From: Atrina japonica
Lineage: Eukaryota > Mollusca > Bivalvia > Pterioida > Pinnidae
Direction: 5' to 3'
Assembly: GCA_030159075.1 (NCBI GenBank)
Contig: BROG01000129.1
Span: 1,020,501-1,084,500 of the forward strand
Length of the DNA stretch: 64,000 bases
Shown: positions 1 through 18,464 of the stretch, one piece after another
Numbering within the stretch: the stretch's first letter is position 1
Layout of the letters: each line of letters begins with the position of its first letter
Notes under the pieces: generated by a model
What the model saw: only the letters and a program-made list of their open reading frames with translations
What the model was told of the DNA's origin: nothing
Databases searched by the model: none
Program-made: the position numbers and the translations under genes

Positions 1-510
1 GCATTTTAAGTCATTTTGTTCTTGATATGTAATTACACAATTGGAGGATAAATTGTAGTACTCTGTCGTCTACAAGGATACACCAAAGACATGTTAAAAC
101 AAATGATATGAAAACTGGATAAAAGAAACCGCTCATGCTATAACAAGAATATAAATAACACTACAAGTAATCCCGGCATAAAACAATAACGATGATAATA
201 ACTATAATAACACTAGTATTGCAAACTTCAAAATAAATAACAATGGCATCGATAATGCTATATCTGTATCATTGTAATGCACTAACTAAAGAGGTTATAT
301 CAAAGTACAACTGCTACCTTCACTTTGTACGCTTGATTTAGAAGGTTATGAATATGATTCAGATCAAAATTCTGCTGAGCCATCACAATTTTTTCACATA
401 TCTTACTGGGTTTTTTTGCATATTCCCTCCATCTCAACATGATAATGGAGTATGAGGAATACTGTCAGAGACCATAACAAATGCGGATCATAATGGTGAT
501 ACTGATGACT

Positions 511-619
<109 letters not shown>

Positions 620-1104
620 AAATTTTGTTATCCATCATTATGAAATAAAAATCAAATGGCAAAAGTTTAGTCAAAACACTATAAAATCATGAGAAAATAT
701 CCCTTGCATTTCTTTGAGGTGAGTTTTAGCTGAGCAGTCTGGGGTAAATAATGTAAGACAGTTATGAAGACATTATTTTTTTTTCATTCTGGTTTTTGCT
801 AATTCACAAGGATATTGTATTAAACATAGAGGCATTCTGGCGTCTAAACTATAAAACCGAAATCATTTACAGACATACATATCGCATACACATATCCATA
901 CACAATCAATATTGCTAATTTTTGCATTCGTTGAATCATTCATTCTTTAATAAAATCATTTATAGCCCTAGCACAGATAAATGAAATATCCTTTTATTGT
1001 TAATCTTAGGATTTTGTTCTCAATGTAACATGTATTGTCTAAGCCACTCTTTTTATATACCTTACTATCTAAAATGTGCACGATAAAATCAATGCATAAA
1101 ACAT

Positions 1105-1279
1105 GAAAACTTTATTTTGTATTTGTCAGACAATTGAAACCTACATTTTGTATTTGCCAGACAATAAAAATCTACGAATTGAATTTGTCAGATAATTAAA
1201 ATTTATATTTTGTATCAGCTCATTCATCTTTCTCATACCATTAAAATTGTATTTCCTATTTGTCAGACAATTAAAAATT

Positions 1280-1285
<6 letters not shown>
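1105..1285 (+). repeat. Degenerate tandem repeat, about four units
   Basis: Words like TTTTGTATTTGTCAGACAAT followed by TAAAAATCTACA recur at irregular 30-50-base intervals. It runs into the following trinucleotide array. Confidence 0.65.
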
Positions 1286-1771
<486 letters not shown>

Positions 1772-3485
1772 AAACCACACGTGACTTGTCAGTCGAATTA
1801 ACATCTAATTAAAATCTTACAGGAAATTTATAAAAACAATAAGTGATTCCAGTTACATTTTTGTTGAAAACACTTAGATACATAAATAGTTTATTAACCA
1901 CAAATAAAATACAATACTCAAATATTTTTATATCTGCTCTTTTTTAACGGTAAAAAGAGACATAATTACATTAATTTTATACTCTCGAGAATGACTGCTC
2001 TTATTGGTTAAACGGTAATCGGTTAGTTAAATTACACGCACACTTGATTTATCAATTTAATATCAATCAAACAAAGTAATTATGGGAAATGATCATCATT
2101 TTGTCTCCGATCAGATACCAATAATTATATGAAAACATGAAACCATTAAACAAAATTCTACAGACTTTTCCCGAACATTAATCAAGAAAAAAACTGTAAG
2201 AGCAATACATCTAATGTACCACAGAGACTTGAATTCTAATTAATAAATCCAGATACGTGCCCTTCATGGGATGGATCAATTCACCCACTTTAATCAAAAC
2301 TTTGCCATTTTCTATTACAAAATGAAAACACTTGCCAATGTGTGAATGCATTCGATCTCTAGGCAGTTGGCATAAACTTCTCTATTACAAGTTTCGATCG
2401 CCCATTTTGTATCTATTAGTTTTACCCTTTGCAATATATCTGTCGATCGAACACGCGCTGATTGAATACAACACGCGCAAAGAGTATGGTACACCCTTCA
2501 GCGGATAAATGTGAAGCGATGTTGTTTTCGGAAGTGATTGATAAAATTTACAATTGATTTCCTGTATTTTAAAGATTCATCTGCTTGGTTAAGGAATCAT
2601 AAATCACGTGATTGATGCGACATCTGGTTAATTATGCTTACTATATCGGGTACTAAAATCTAAATTAGATACTAATTTACTTGAAACGACCAGCAGCGTA
2701 ACTCTTTTATTTGCGTTTCCTAATCCAGTGTATTTGATTCGCTTTAATGTTGTAAAATAATGTTTAAAAGGAAATATGATTTGATAAGATACATGTGAAC
2801 ATTTGCAGAGTCCTAAAAGCTAATTTCAATGCCGACATATACCTGACAATTGAATTACGTCAGACGTTTTTTCTTGCCTTTTTTTACCAATCAGTCGAAG
2901 TACATAAAGTAGTAAAAGACCAATTCCATGTGAATGTTACTGAAATCATAGAATTAAATTATCCCGCTTGATGACCGCCTTGGGAGGCTATAAAATTCGA
3001 TTTTCTAAAATGCTGAAATTAACCTATTTTAACTTGATATAATATCTTTTTATTATTCTTTGATCTCTTTATACAGTAATGAATAATAAATAGCAATTGA
3101 GTTGAAATAACTCTTTTAAAGTGTTAAATGTCTACGTTAGAATCGTCACAAGAGGGTAAATCAAGATAAAATGTACCTGATATATTGCACTCAAATGAAA
3201 TAAATGTCTTACATTAAAACTGAAGAGAATGAAACTATATTATATAAACTATATATTAACTATATTTTGGAATAAACTGTAAGCTGAATATGTTATATAT
3301 ACACATAAAACTAAGTACAGTGTGCATAGAAATTCAACATACAAACTTACGTACAGACGCATACAGACACACAACACACGTATGCATATTTTTTTATATA
3401 AGTATACACATATGTAAGATATATCATGTATTAAAGGTGTCATCAATATATCTACATCAACACAAATCCCGATAATTATTGTTAG
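1772..3485. other. AT-rich non-coding stretch
   Basis: No frame, repeat or RNA gene I can support. A CRE-like TTACGTCA occurs near 2855, within chance expectation. Confidence 0.5.
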
Positions 3486-3768
3486 ATAATGATAATTATG
3501 ACGATAACGACGATGCTGATAACAACGACGACGGTGATGGTGATGACGACGATGATGATGATGACGACGACGACGACGACGATGATGATGATGGTGGTGA
3601 TAATAATGATGATGATGGTGATGATGATGACGATGACAACGATGATGGTGACGGCGATGATGGCGATGATGACGACGACGATGACGATGACGCCGCCGAC
3701 GACGACGACGACGATGATGATGATGATGATGATGATGTTGATGATGATGTTGATGATGATGATGATGT

Positions 3769-3851
<83 letters not shown>
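3486..3851. repeat. Compound (GAT)n/(GAC)n microsatellite
   Basis: Interrupted GAT/GAC/GGT on the left, pure GAT on the right. It is open in five frames (poly-D, H, M, S, I), none of them a credible protein. Confidence 0.95.
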
Positions 3852-3853
<2 letters not shown>

Positions 3854-4275
3854 GCCGGTGTATTTTTTGGTGTGTATGTATATGTCGGGATATGTGTGCG
3901 TGTGTGCCATTGTGTTTGCGTGCGCATATATATGATATAGAAATTGCCAAGTGACTTTTATCTACAAACACAATATATGACATCTTGATGACTCTACAGT
4001 CTTTCTTTGGTCTCCTTGTTCCCACTTATCTACTTTACATCAGTATTATGAATTGAAAGATATCTGGAAGTATGCCTAAACATTACACACTATATATGCT
4101 ACTTATGTATAACATAAGAGATTTCCGGGTATTCCAGGGTAAAATAACTGATGTTTTCCATTTAAAGTCTGCGCTAAATTGGATTAACCAATGAAAACTG
4201 ATTTTGAATTTGTTTAACTGTTTGTAGGTAATAATTCTTAACAGAAAGGTTGTATATACCCATAGGTTTATAATT

Positions 4276-4278
<3 letters not shown>

Positions 4279-4366
<88 letters not shown>

Positions 4367-4384
4367 ATATATATATATATATAT
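4279..4384. repeat. (AT)n microsatellite
   Basis: About 106 bp of AT with one ATCGAT interruption. Confidence 0.95.
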
Positions 4385-4597
4385 CTTTGTGTGTGAAATT
4401 CCTCTTCTCTAACACTCAAATACACATGTTATATATAATTATGTAACAGTAACTGAAGATTATGATTACAGTATTTAGTTTCACAAAGGCAAAACATCCT
4501 TAATATTGATTCCGTGTTTTGGAGATAAGATGGTATATATCGTATGTTTGAAACTGCTCAACTTGCTCATCTACATTACTCGTGATAGTTTTGTAGA

Positions 4598-4690
4598 TTT
4601 CCTGGGATATGTTCAACTTTTTGAAATGTGTGATTGTCGTTGTTTTCCTGGGATACGTTAAACCTTTTGAAATGTGTGATTGTCATTGTT
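4598..4690 (+). repeat. 46-bp tandem duplication
   Basis: TTCCTGGGATATGTTCAACT then TTTGAAATGTGTGATTGTC, repeated with a few changes 46 bases later. Confidence 0.75.
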
Positions 4691-6193
4691 TTGTATACAA
4701 ATGTCTTCGTCTGTACGTATTATGTTTATATTGATTAAATATCTTACATGATCATGTCTGTTAGTAAAATTATAATCAGGTATGATGATTCACTCGTGTT
4801 TGTGGTCACATTGTGATATCATTTTGAACACTGAATATAAAACATGTTTATTTTCTGGCAAAACTGTACAATCAGAGAGACAAGAATATTTGTCCCCTGA
4901 TACGGAATCGATCCCATGATCTTAAGCATACAGCCATTTAGTTTTCGGGCAACATAACTGTGTAAATAGTATTGTGTATCTAGAGACATATATACCGGTC
5001 TATACTTCCTTTGTATCTAGTAAATAGTGCTAATTTTGTTATTTATTGCTCTGATGCAAGTTTTCTTCATAGGATAAGATATTCCAATGAAACATTGCTC
5101 TAGCCAAAACTATCAAACCACATGTTGGATTTTGATTTTGTAAGCAATATCACAATTTAGTATTAATTTCTGAAATTCAATAATTTATCTCAAATGCATT
5201 AACGATGTATAGTTTCATGTACACATGTTTAGCTAATATATATAAATATTTATCAACATAACACCAATAATATCACGCCGTCTTTACTTTTAAAATACAT
5301 TATAAGGAATAGATAATTTACAACAGGATAATTCTAAGAACATGTGGAGTGCCAATCTGAAGTATTTCCCTGAAAGTAAAACCATTGGAATTATCCGTCA
5401 AAAGGAATCGTTACAATAAAACAACTAACAGAATATTGCTTTATTTTGTTGGTTAATAATTAACGATGAACTGATATATGTTCATGTTTATGCATATCTG
5501 AATTTTGCTGATAAATAATTGTCTAAAGAAATGTTCAAAAGACATTACCTTAAATTAATGATTTAAAACTAAATTGAATGAAAACATCTAAAATTATGAT
5601 AGCAGAAAATGTTTTAAGAGTAATATTTTCCAGAAATATGAGAATAGACGGGGAATGCATTCATTTATTAGATGTTTCTTGTCTTGCAATGGCTTTAGTT
5701 AATTTGGTTTTTAGTTTGATTGTTCTTTGACTTATATTCATTGTTGCCATTTGCCGGGAATGCTTCCCTAACAAAATTATGTAGTAAACAATAGTTTACT
5801 ATAGCAAAAACTTTATTCATGATAGTAAAATACTTTATTATAGTAATATATTTTCTTACTTTTTATTTACATTTATCAATTAAATATAAGCTTTATTTTT
5901 TCTCAATTACTTTTCATAGATTTTACTGTAATTTAATTGGCTAAATGAAAAACATGATATTTTTCATTAAGTCATTCAAAATACAGTGTAAGACCACTGA
6001 TGAAAATTCGATTAATTAATTCCATCTATAAACTGATCACATTTGTCAATAAATGTCAATAAATGGTGATGCCGTGGTAAACACGTTTTGTACACGTACT
6101 GTAGATAAGACGTAGCAAGAAGGGATTTTCATGTGAGCTATTTATAGCGCGTATCGAAGCTAAAGAAATTGGTTCCGCACAATCTTGTTCTGT
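4691..6193. other. AT-rich non-coding stretch
   Basis: Nothing supportable; no long frames and no repeats apart from short A/T runs. Confidence 0.5.
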
Positions 6194-6345
6194 CTCGACG
6201 AAAAAGCAGGCCATGCTATGTTTGATGGGGTGGGTTTAAGTGGTCGAAAGGCAGTGGAAATGTTTAATGTATCCACTATCTAGGTCAACAGTTCATGAGT
6301 GTTTAAAAAGATTCAGTGACACTTGAGATACAGTACAAATAATGA
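6194..6345 (+). pseudogene. Decayed helix-turn-helix of a Tc1/mariner-like transposase
   Basis: From 6194 the frame reads LDEKAGHAMFDGVGLSGRKA then VEMFNVS, stops at TAG, and resumes in another frame as STVHECLKRFSDT. The order 'GLSGRKAA...FNVS..STVHRCLKRF..TG' is the N-terminal paired-like HTH typical of Tc1-type transposases. No catalytic DDE/DDD domain follows. Short and broken, so the assignment is tentative. Confidence 0.4.
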
Positions 6346-6643
6346 ACATCGTATTGGACTAACTTAGTCCTTCTTGGCATTGAACTTACCAATCAGCGAT
6401 GCTTTGCAATGGTATGATGTATTTCAATCAAAACCACAAGGGCCGAGAAATCTTTTAAGAGCGTAATATTTTCCCCTAGTCTTCAGTTTTTATTGACCAT
6501 ATTTCGCTCTAAAACGATTTCCGAGTCCCTGTGTCAAAACGTGGTTTATTTACACTTCACAAGCCGTAGACTAGCCTACATGTACAAAACATAGGGTGAA
6601 TTTAGGGCATAACGAAACGCAACTGGCAAATGCAATAAATAGC

Positions 6644-6798
6644 ATATTTGACAATTGTTTTTGAATAACATGTTTATTACATCGAGTGAGACAGGAAAAT
6701 ACATATTTAACACTCGTGCTACGCACTCGTGTTAAATATGCATTTTCCTGTCTCACGAGATGTAATAAACATGTTATTCAAAAACATTTGTCAAATAT
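6644..6798. mobile_element. 155-bp hairpin element (fold-back, MITE-like)
   Basis: Two arms of about 68 bases are near-perfect inverted complements: ATATTTGACA...GAATAACATGTTTATTACAT...GACAGGAAAATACATATTTAACAC on the left, and the reverse of it ending TGTCAAATAT on the right. The centre TCGTGCTACGCACTC itself contains GTGC/GCAC. Both strands read a similar short peptide because of the symmetry. It follows the transposase remnant by about 300 bp; a link is possible but not shown. Confidence 0.85.
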
Positions 6799-6834
6799 CC
6801 CTTATATATTTATTACGACAGGAAAAAAAGTTTT

Positions 6835-7005
6835 CATTCTTTTACAGTGGGTACTCTTACACGATTTAGACAATATATTTAGTTTTATAATTTGACCTAG
6901 TATGATACCACTTTTGTATTTTGGAACTATTCATTTATATTAAATTCGAGGTCAGCTGATGGAGTCTTATGGACAAAAACGATCGTCTTGAGCATTGTGT
7001 TGGCC
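6835..7005 (+). repeat. Dispersed repeat family R3, copy 1
   Basis: Shares TTTTACAGTGG-TACTCT, GATACCACTTTTGT, GTCAGCTGATGGAGTCT and CGTCTTGAGCATT with the copies at 8.6, 44.8 and 48.2 kb. A full unit is about 210-230 bp and ends in TATAACTTTGGTATTAGGTT. No coding potential; probably a non-autonomous transposon. Confidence 0.7.
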
Positions 7006-7063
7006 CTTTTCGTAAAATTAAAAATTATAGTTTTGTTAATAATGATTATCATTAAAGATAATA

Positions 7064-7290
7064 TGCCGATGAAGGGCTTCAAATTTTGACTAATGCTCGG
7101 CACTTATGGTCATTGAGTAGGGAAGGTTCTTTAACGTGCCGACACCTACTGCGACATGGGACCTCGCTTTTTGCTGTCTCATCTCTAGGACAGGAAAAGC
7201 CAGCCGCATCCGCCGAGGCTCGAATCCGCTACCCTTTAGTTGCGAATCGAGCACTATACCGCAGAGTCTCTGCGGCTCTAGGAAGCTATG
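7064..7290 (-). mobile_element. tRNA-related SINE, copy 1
   Basis: Shares GATGAAGGGCTTCAAA, ATGCTCGGCACTTA, AACGTGCCGACACCTACTG and GTCTCATC-CTAGGACAGGAA with the copies at 23.9 and 53.6 kb. On the minus strand a B-box-like GGATTCGAGCC lies near 7220, so the RNA would run leftward. The A-box end is diverged. Confidence 0.75.
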
Positions 7291-7307
7291 ATAAACTATA
7301 TTTACTA

Positions 7308-7564
7308 TAATAAGCTATTGTCACAAGAGTAAACTATAGTAACAAGAGTAAACTATAGTAACAAGAGTAAACGAGTAATTATACATACATACATACATAC
7401 ATACATACATACATACATACATACATACATACATACATACATACATACATACATACATACATACATACATACATACATACATACATACATACATACATAC
7501 ATACATACATACATACATACATACATACATACATACATACATACATACATACATACATACATAC
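7308..7564. repeat. (ATAC)n microsatellite with short tandem leader
   Basis: About three copies of TAACAAGAGTAAACTATAG at 7316-7372, then about 46 copies of ATAC (7380-7564). The MYVC-repeat frames are translation of the array. Confidence 0.95.
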
Positions 7565-8366
7565 GTTTAATTACTAAATTATTTTAGTTGGGAAATATCC
7601 CCTAGTTTTCATTTTTTCTATAATACAAATATATTGCTTGTAAATCATTTCTTATTGATCAGAGAGTCTATGAGGAGTTTTCATTTATTCATTATCAGCC
7701 TGAACATATACAACAAGGACACGTAGATACTAATTTCGAGCAAATTATGATATTATGCTAGAATAGAAAAATGTCTTGATTAATATAATGTAAAAAACAA
7801 ACATTCCATTTGTGTGTATTTAATATTTGAACTTGTCGACATAATATATTGTTAAAGTACAGTTTTGCGTATTACGAGATCTGGATGTAATTAATATATA
7901 AGTTAATAAACTTGGAAAGTGTACATTAACAATGTTACTTCCTTCGTTTAATCATGGTCGTTATACTATTTGTATTTGAATAACTTCATTTACTTTTATT
8001 GCATTGAAGAAAAAGACACTAAGCCAAAGAGAATGTTCTTGATTGAATACTCGTTTGATATTTTGAGTCATGAAAAAGTTACTTGACTTATTAACAGTTT
8101 CATCTATAAATTAATCGTTCATGTATTGCAAACCCATTACACAAGGCATTGTATACGATATCATCAAATCGATATGTGATTAACACTTTAAAAATGCATT
8201 TTAGAAAATTTGATTCATCGTTCATTTTATAACATGTGGCCCTGTATTAAAATAGTGACAGGTATATGTTGATTGTATATATATTTATGTATGTATTTGT
8301 GTCCATGTCTCTGTATTTACACGCACGTGTGTGTTTATCTTTATATTTTGATATCTAGATTGAACC

Positions 8367-8478
<112 letters not shown>

Positions 8479-8594
8479 GGTAATGTTTTTGTCTTCTTAT
8501 CAGTATTTTTAAGAATGAAAATAAAATTAATAAATTAAAAAGCAAAATGTTTTTTAACATTAAATAATATAAATATTCAAATATATAAATATGA

Positions 8595-8760
8595 TAAATA
8601 TTTTAACCATTATACTAAAGTTATAATGCTCAAGACGATCATTTCTGTGTATTAAAATTTTAAATGTATGTGTATTTTATAAAGTTAACTTGGCATTGTA
8701 CAAGACTAAATAATAATTCTTAAAGGTAAAGGGTAACCACTGTAAAAAGATGACTTAGTT
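8595..8760 (-). repeat. Dispersed repeat family R3, copy 2
   Basis: Reverse orientation: CATTATACTAAAGTTATAAT, GCTCAAGACGATCATTTCTG and GGTAACCACTGTAAAAAGAT. The middle has diverged. Confidence 0.65.
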
Positions 8761-10250
<1,490 letters not shown>

Positions 10251-10389
10251 ATGAAAGTGAATATACCTATCAATAAGCCAACCAATCCCAGGAAAACAAA
10301 TTTCATACTACAACAGAGCACTTTTAATTACAGGTATTTTTCAATTTCCATCTGAAGCTATTTACATATTTTTTTCCGCATGTCTCTGA

Positions 10390-13300
10390 CTGTTTATATG
10401 TATTTATGACAAGACGAGACACAAGAGGAAAAACAAACGAACAAGACAACACCAAAAAAACTGAACAATGAACAAGAATCAAAAAAAACCACAACACAAA
10501 TCCCACACAAAACACCAACAATAAGACAAACAAGAGAAAAAAACAGACACACCCAAACCACAACAAACAAACAAAAAATCAAAAAAACAAAGGACATACA
10601 AACTACAAAACAAAACAAACACACCAACAAAAACAAAACAAGCACAAAAGCGCAAAAACACGAAAAACACACAACAAAAAAAACAAAAGACAACGAACAA
10701 AACAACCAACACAAGAACAAAAAAACAACTTAATAAAAAAAAACACAAGAAACATAACAAAGGACCCAACAGGCAAATGAGAACAACAGAACACGCAAAA
10801 CACAGCAACAATACACCAAACAAAAAAAAAAAACAAATACAAGACAACACACCCGCAACACAAATAAACAAAACTAACAAAACAAACAAAAAAAACAAAC
10901 CGAACCACAAACAACATAAAACAAACACAAAAGACAAATAGACACAAGAACAACAAAGAGACAAATGACAAACCACATTAACCACAAATCATGACACAAC
11001 AACACCAACACAATAAACAAACAAACAAAAATACACCACAAGAAACAGAAAAGAAAAACAAAAAAAGCAAAAAACACCAGAGCATATGACAAAACAACCA
11101 AAACACAAAAACACAAAACGACAGGAAACAGGACATAAAGAAATCAACATCCATAAACAACACATCAACAAATAACCAAAACATCAAAACAATCGAGAAA
11201 TATAAAAACAAAAAAACACCAACAAAAACACAAGACAAAACAGGATCAAACATAACACACAAAAAAAAACGAACAAACGACAACAAAACGACAAAAAACA
11301 AAAGACAAAAAAAAAACATAACAGACACGCAGCGAACAACAACAAACAACAAAACATAAAACAAAAACAACATAATCGACAAAAAAAGACAAAAAAACAA
11401 AAACGGAGCAAACACAAAACAAAAAGCAAAAACCACACAAAAAAGAGGCACAAGACAGTAACAAATCTAACATGACAAAACTGCAGAATAAACAAAGACT
11501 TCAGCAAAACAAACCTACAAGCATACAAAAAACAAAAACAACCCCAAACAAACAAAAACAATCACAAACACGACAACATAGAAAAAAGACAAACAAAAAA
11601 CACCAACAAAAACACAAAAACACAACTCAAACAAGTACTCAAACAAATCAAAAAAAAACAAAGAAAGACAACAATACACACAACAGAAAACGAAAGTAAG
11701 ACAGAAACGAACCCAAACAACTAGAAACAAAACATCGGACAAAACAAACAAACAAACCAACCAATCGAAAAGAAAACAAGAAAGACACACACATCAAACA
11801 AACAGCTACATAAAGAAATCAACCACAAGAAAAACAAGAAAAAAACAAAGAGACCAAAAAAACACACCAAGACACAAACCACAGAAACCAAGCAAAACAA
11901 CAAATAAACAAACAAAAAAACAAACAGACAAGAAATAACAACACATAACACAAATATACAAACATCAAAAATACACACAAACAACAAAACCACCACAAAA
12001 CAAGGAACATTAAAACAAAAACAAAAAAAACAAGACACAAACAAGGGATAACCATAAAAACAACAAAAGAACCACGTCACACACAACACACCAAACTAAA
12101 CAAGGTCAAAATAACAGAATCAAGATCCAAAAAAGAGCAAAGCCAAGACCAAACTTAGACAAAAACAACACACAGACAGGAAAGCATAAAACGACACAAA
12201 ACAATAAGACAAACAAAAAACAAACGAAAACCAACACAAAGCAGACAAATAAAGCAAGTCACTACACGACACAAAAACATTACCCAGAAAGACAGAACAA
12301 AAACCATTGGGGACACAACCCCTGACACACAACAAAAGACTACACCTAACACACAACACACAACACCAAAACAAGCAAGAACAAATAGACAAAAACAAAA
12401 AAAAGATACAATCAGACAAAATCAGCCCCGCGAAAAACAACAAAAGACAAGACCCGCAACGAGAAAGCAAACACAACAACAGAAAGCACAACAAACAAGA
12501 TAACATAACCACAACAAACACAAAGTTAAAAACAACCAAAAAAAAACAACGAAAACAAATAAGACCCAACAAAGCATCAAATAAAAACAGAAGGCAAACA
12601 CGAAATACTTTAACACACAAAAAAGAACCCACCAAATACAGTAACAAAAACAGGAACACAAAAGAAAACAAACCAAAGTAACAAACACAAAAACCACCAA
12701 ACAACAAAACAACAGAAAAAAGGAACAAAACTAAAAATTAAACGCACAACAAAACAAACACAAAAACACAAACAATAAGATAATACAGCAAGACACACCA
12801 AAACGAAGACGATAAGCAAAAAAAACAAAACACACCCCAAGAAACACAGATAAACAACCAAAAAAAACAGCACAAAACAGATAAGAAAAACGAAAAACAA
12901 ACAAAAACAAAGGAGACAAAAAAAACAAACCAACCACAAAAAACAACAAAAACAAAAAGCAAAGTCAAAAAAAATACATAACACAGGGGACCCAACACAG
13001 AAAAAACAACAGCTAAACAAAAAATAAATACAACCAACCCACCATTACAAACACCACATGACCAAAAACAGAAAAACAAAAACCACAAAAAAAGTAAAAC
13101 ACAAAACAATACAACAAAGTAAAAACAAACTATAAACACCACAACATCCCAAGCCAAAACCACAACAACAAAAAACAGGGCAGAAAATCACCGCAAACAA
13201 ACAAACACATACAAAACAAACAAAACAACACCTAACCCCCCTGCCCAGTCCAACACACCAACCCCCACCCCACCACAAGTCCACACTCCCCCACACTACT

Positions 13301-13935
13301 CCACACAACATCCCACCCAGAAAACGCCCCCACCCCAAACACTGCATCAAAAAGTAAAACTCCGATCTAAAACCCAAATCTCCCCATACACACCCCCAGG
13401 ACCCCCCCCTCAAACCAAATACAGTCTAAAGACACCAGAATCAAGCCCCTTAATCCCACCCGCACACAGCACTAAGCACAACCCCCCCGCTCCCTCCCCC
13501 ACCCGCCAATGCCCAACCTTCACCCCTCTGCCGCCCCGTACCCCACCCACTAAAACGCAAAAGATAAATAAACCTACCCACACACACACACCTAGCGACA
13601 AACACACCCACGCACACACACACACACACCCACACACTCCACACACACACCACACTACACACACACACACACCCACACTCCCTACACCGCACCCGCCTGA
13701 GACCCACCAACGTCAGACCGTCACCACGTTCCCCCACCAAGGCACCCAGTGACCCCCCCGTGCCCACAATCCCACCCTCGTGAAGAGCACCGGAGTCACA
13801 AACATGAAAGAGCATTACCAAACACTAATCACCCCCACATCCACCCCGGCACCCCAAAAAATCCTCACTACCCACCCAGTCGCCCCAAATAAATTACCCG
13901 TACTTAATATACCAATATCCAACAGCCGGCCCCCC
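10390..13935. other. 3.5-kb aperiodic block made almost only of A and C
   Basis: On the + strand T is about 1-4 per 60 bases and G is low. A dominates from 10390 to about 13220, then C from 13220 to 13935. There is no fixed repeat period, although CA tracts occur at 13580-13680. Because the minus strand nearly lacks A, it nearly lacks stop codons; this explains the many F/C/V/L-rich minus-strand frames (up to 202 codons), which are not genes. Either a real strand-asymmetric low-complexity region or a base-calling/assembly artefact. Confidence 0.9.
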
Positions 13936-14016
13936 TAACATTACCATACTATTTTTATACTCGCATGACACTGACTGTGATATTAAAATGAAAGATCAGT
14001 AATCTAGGACAATATT

Positions 14017-14319
14017 CTAGAATAAATAAGATTTGACGAGTTGATCGGCAAGGAAATTTAACTGTAATTGTGACCCTGGGATATAACAAGTGGAATCGCT
14101 CTTCAAAGACAACAAATTAGATAAGTATTGATTGGAATTTCTTTCGATATGTTCTATCATCACCCATCGGTAAATACCGATAAATTGAGCAGCACTGAGT
14201 TCATTTTGACAAATAGGGACTCCAGTCACGAAAATTTTCATTAAGACTTTGCACACAAACAACGGAATTTCATTAGCCAAAACTGCTATTGATTTTTCCT
14301 CTGATGAATTAGATGTCAT
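14017..14319 (-). CDS. Unrecognised 100-residue open frame
   Basis: The frame begins at ATG 14319 in a fair context (GCGATGA) and ends at a TGA- or TAA-type stop at 14017. The protein is of normal complexity, with acidic/serine residues first (TSNSSEEKS), then two hydrophobic helical-looking segments (VCKVLMKIFVTGVP and FIGIYRWVMIEH). I do not recognise a family. It lies just outside the A/C-only block and opposite in strand to Phox2. It could be a small gene, an exon, or chance. Confidence 0.22.
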   Translation of the reverse strand: MTSNSSEEKSIAVLANEIPLFVCKVLMKIFVTGVPICQNELSAAQFIGIYRWVMIEHIERNSNQYLSNLLSLKSDSTCYIPGSQLQLNFLADQLVKSYLF

Positions 14320-18418
<4,099 letters not shown>

Positions 18419-18458
18419 AGATACGGCTAAGTCCAACGTTATACAAACAATCTGCACT

Positions 18459-18464
18459 AATAAA
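18459..18464 (+). promoter_or_regulatory. Candidate poly(A) signal of Phox2
   Basis: AATAAA lies 41 bases after the Phox2 stop codon. Another AATAAA occurs near 18779. In such AT-rich DNA the hexamer is common, so which one is used cannot be decided from sequence. Confidence 0.35.

Noticed and set aside
3249..4025. 258-codon His/Arg-rich frame and its poly-Asp, poly-Met, poly-Ser partners
   Set aside because: All derive from the GAT/GAC microsatellite; no non-repetitive domain is attached.
7321..7562. MYVC-repeat frames
   Set aside because: Translation of (ATAC)n.
13580..13680. Telomere-like or CA-repeat regulatory tract at the C-rich end of the A/C block
   Set aside because: It is impure CA dinucleotide within the block; no TTAGGG/CCCTAA repeats are present.
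10324..13821. Many minus-strand frames rich in F, C, V and L, up to 202 codons, looking like membrane proteins
   Set aside because: The minus strand nearly lacks A, so stop codons cannot form; overlapping frames in several phases are all open. Composition, not coding, explains them.
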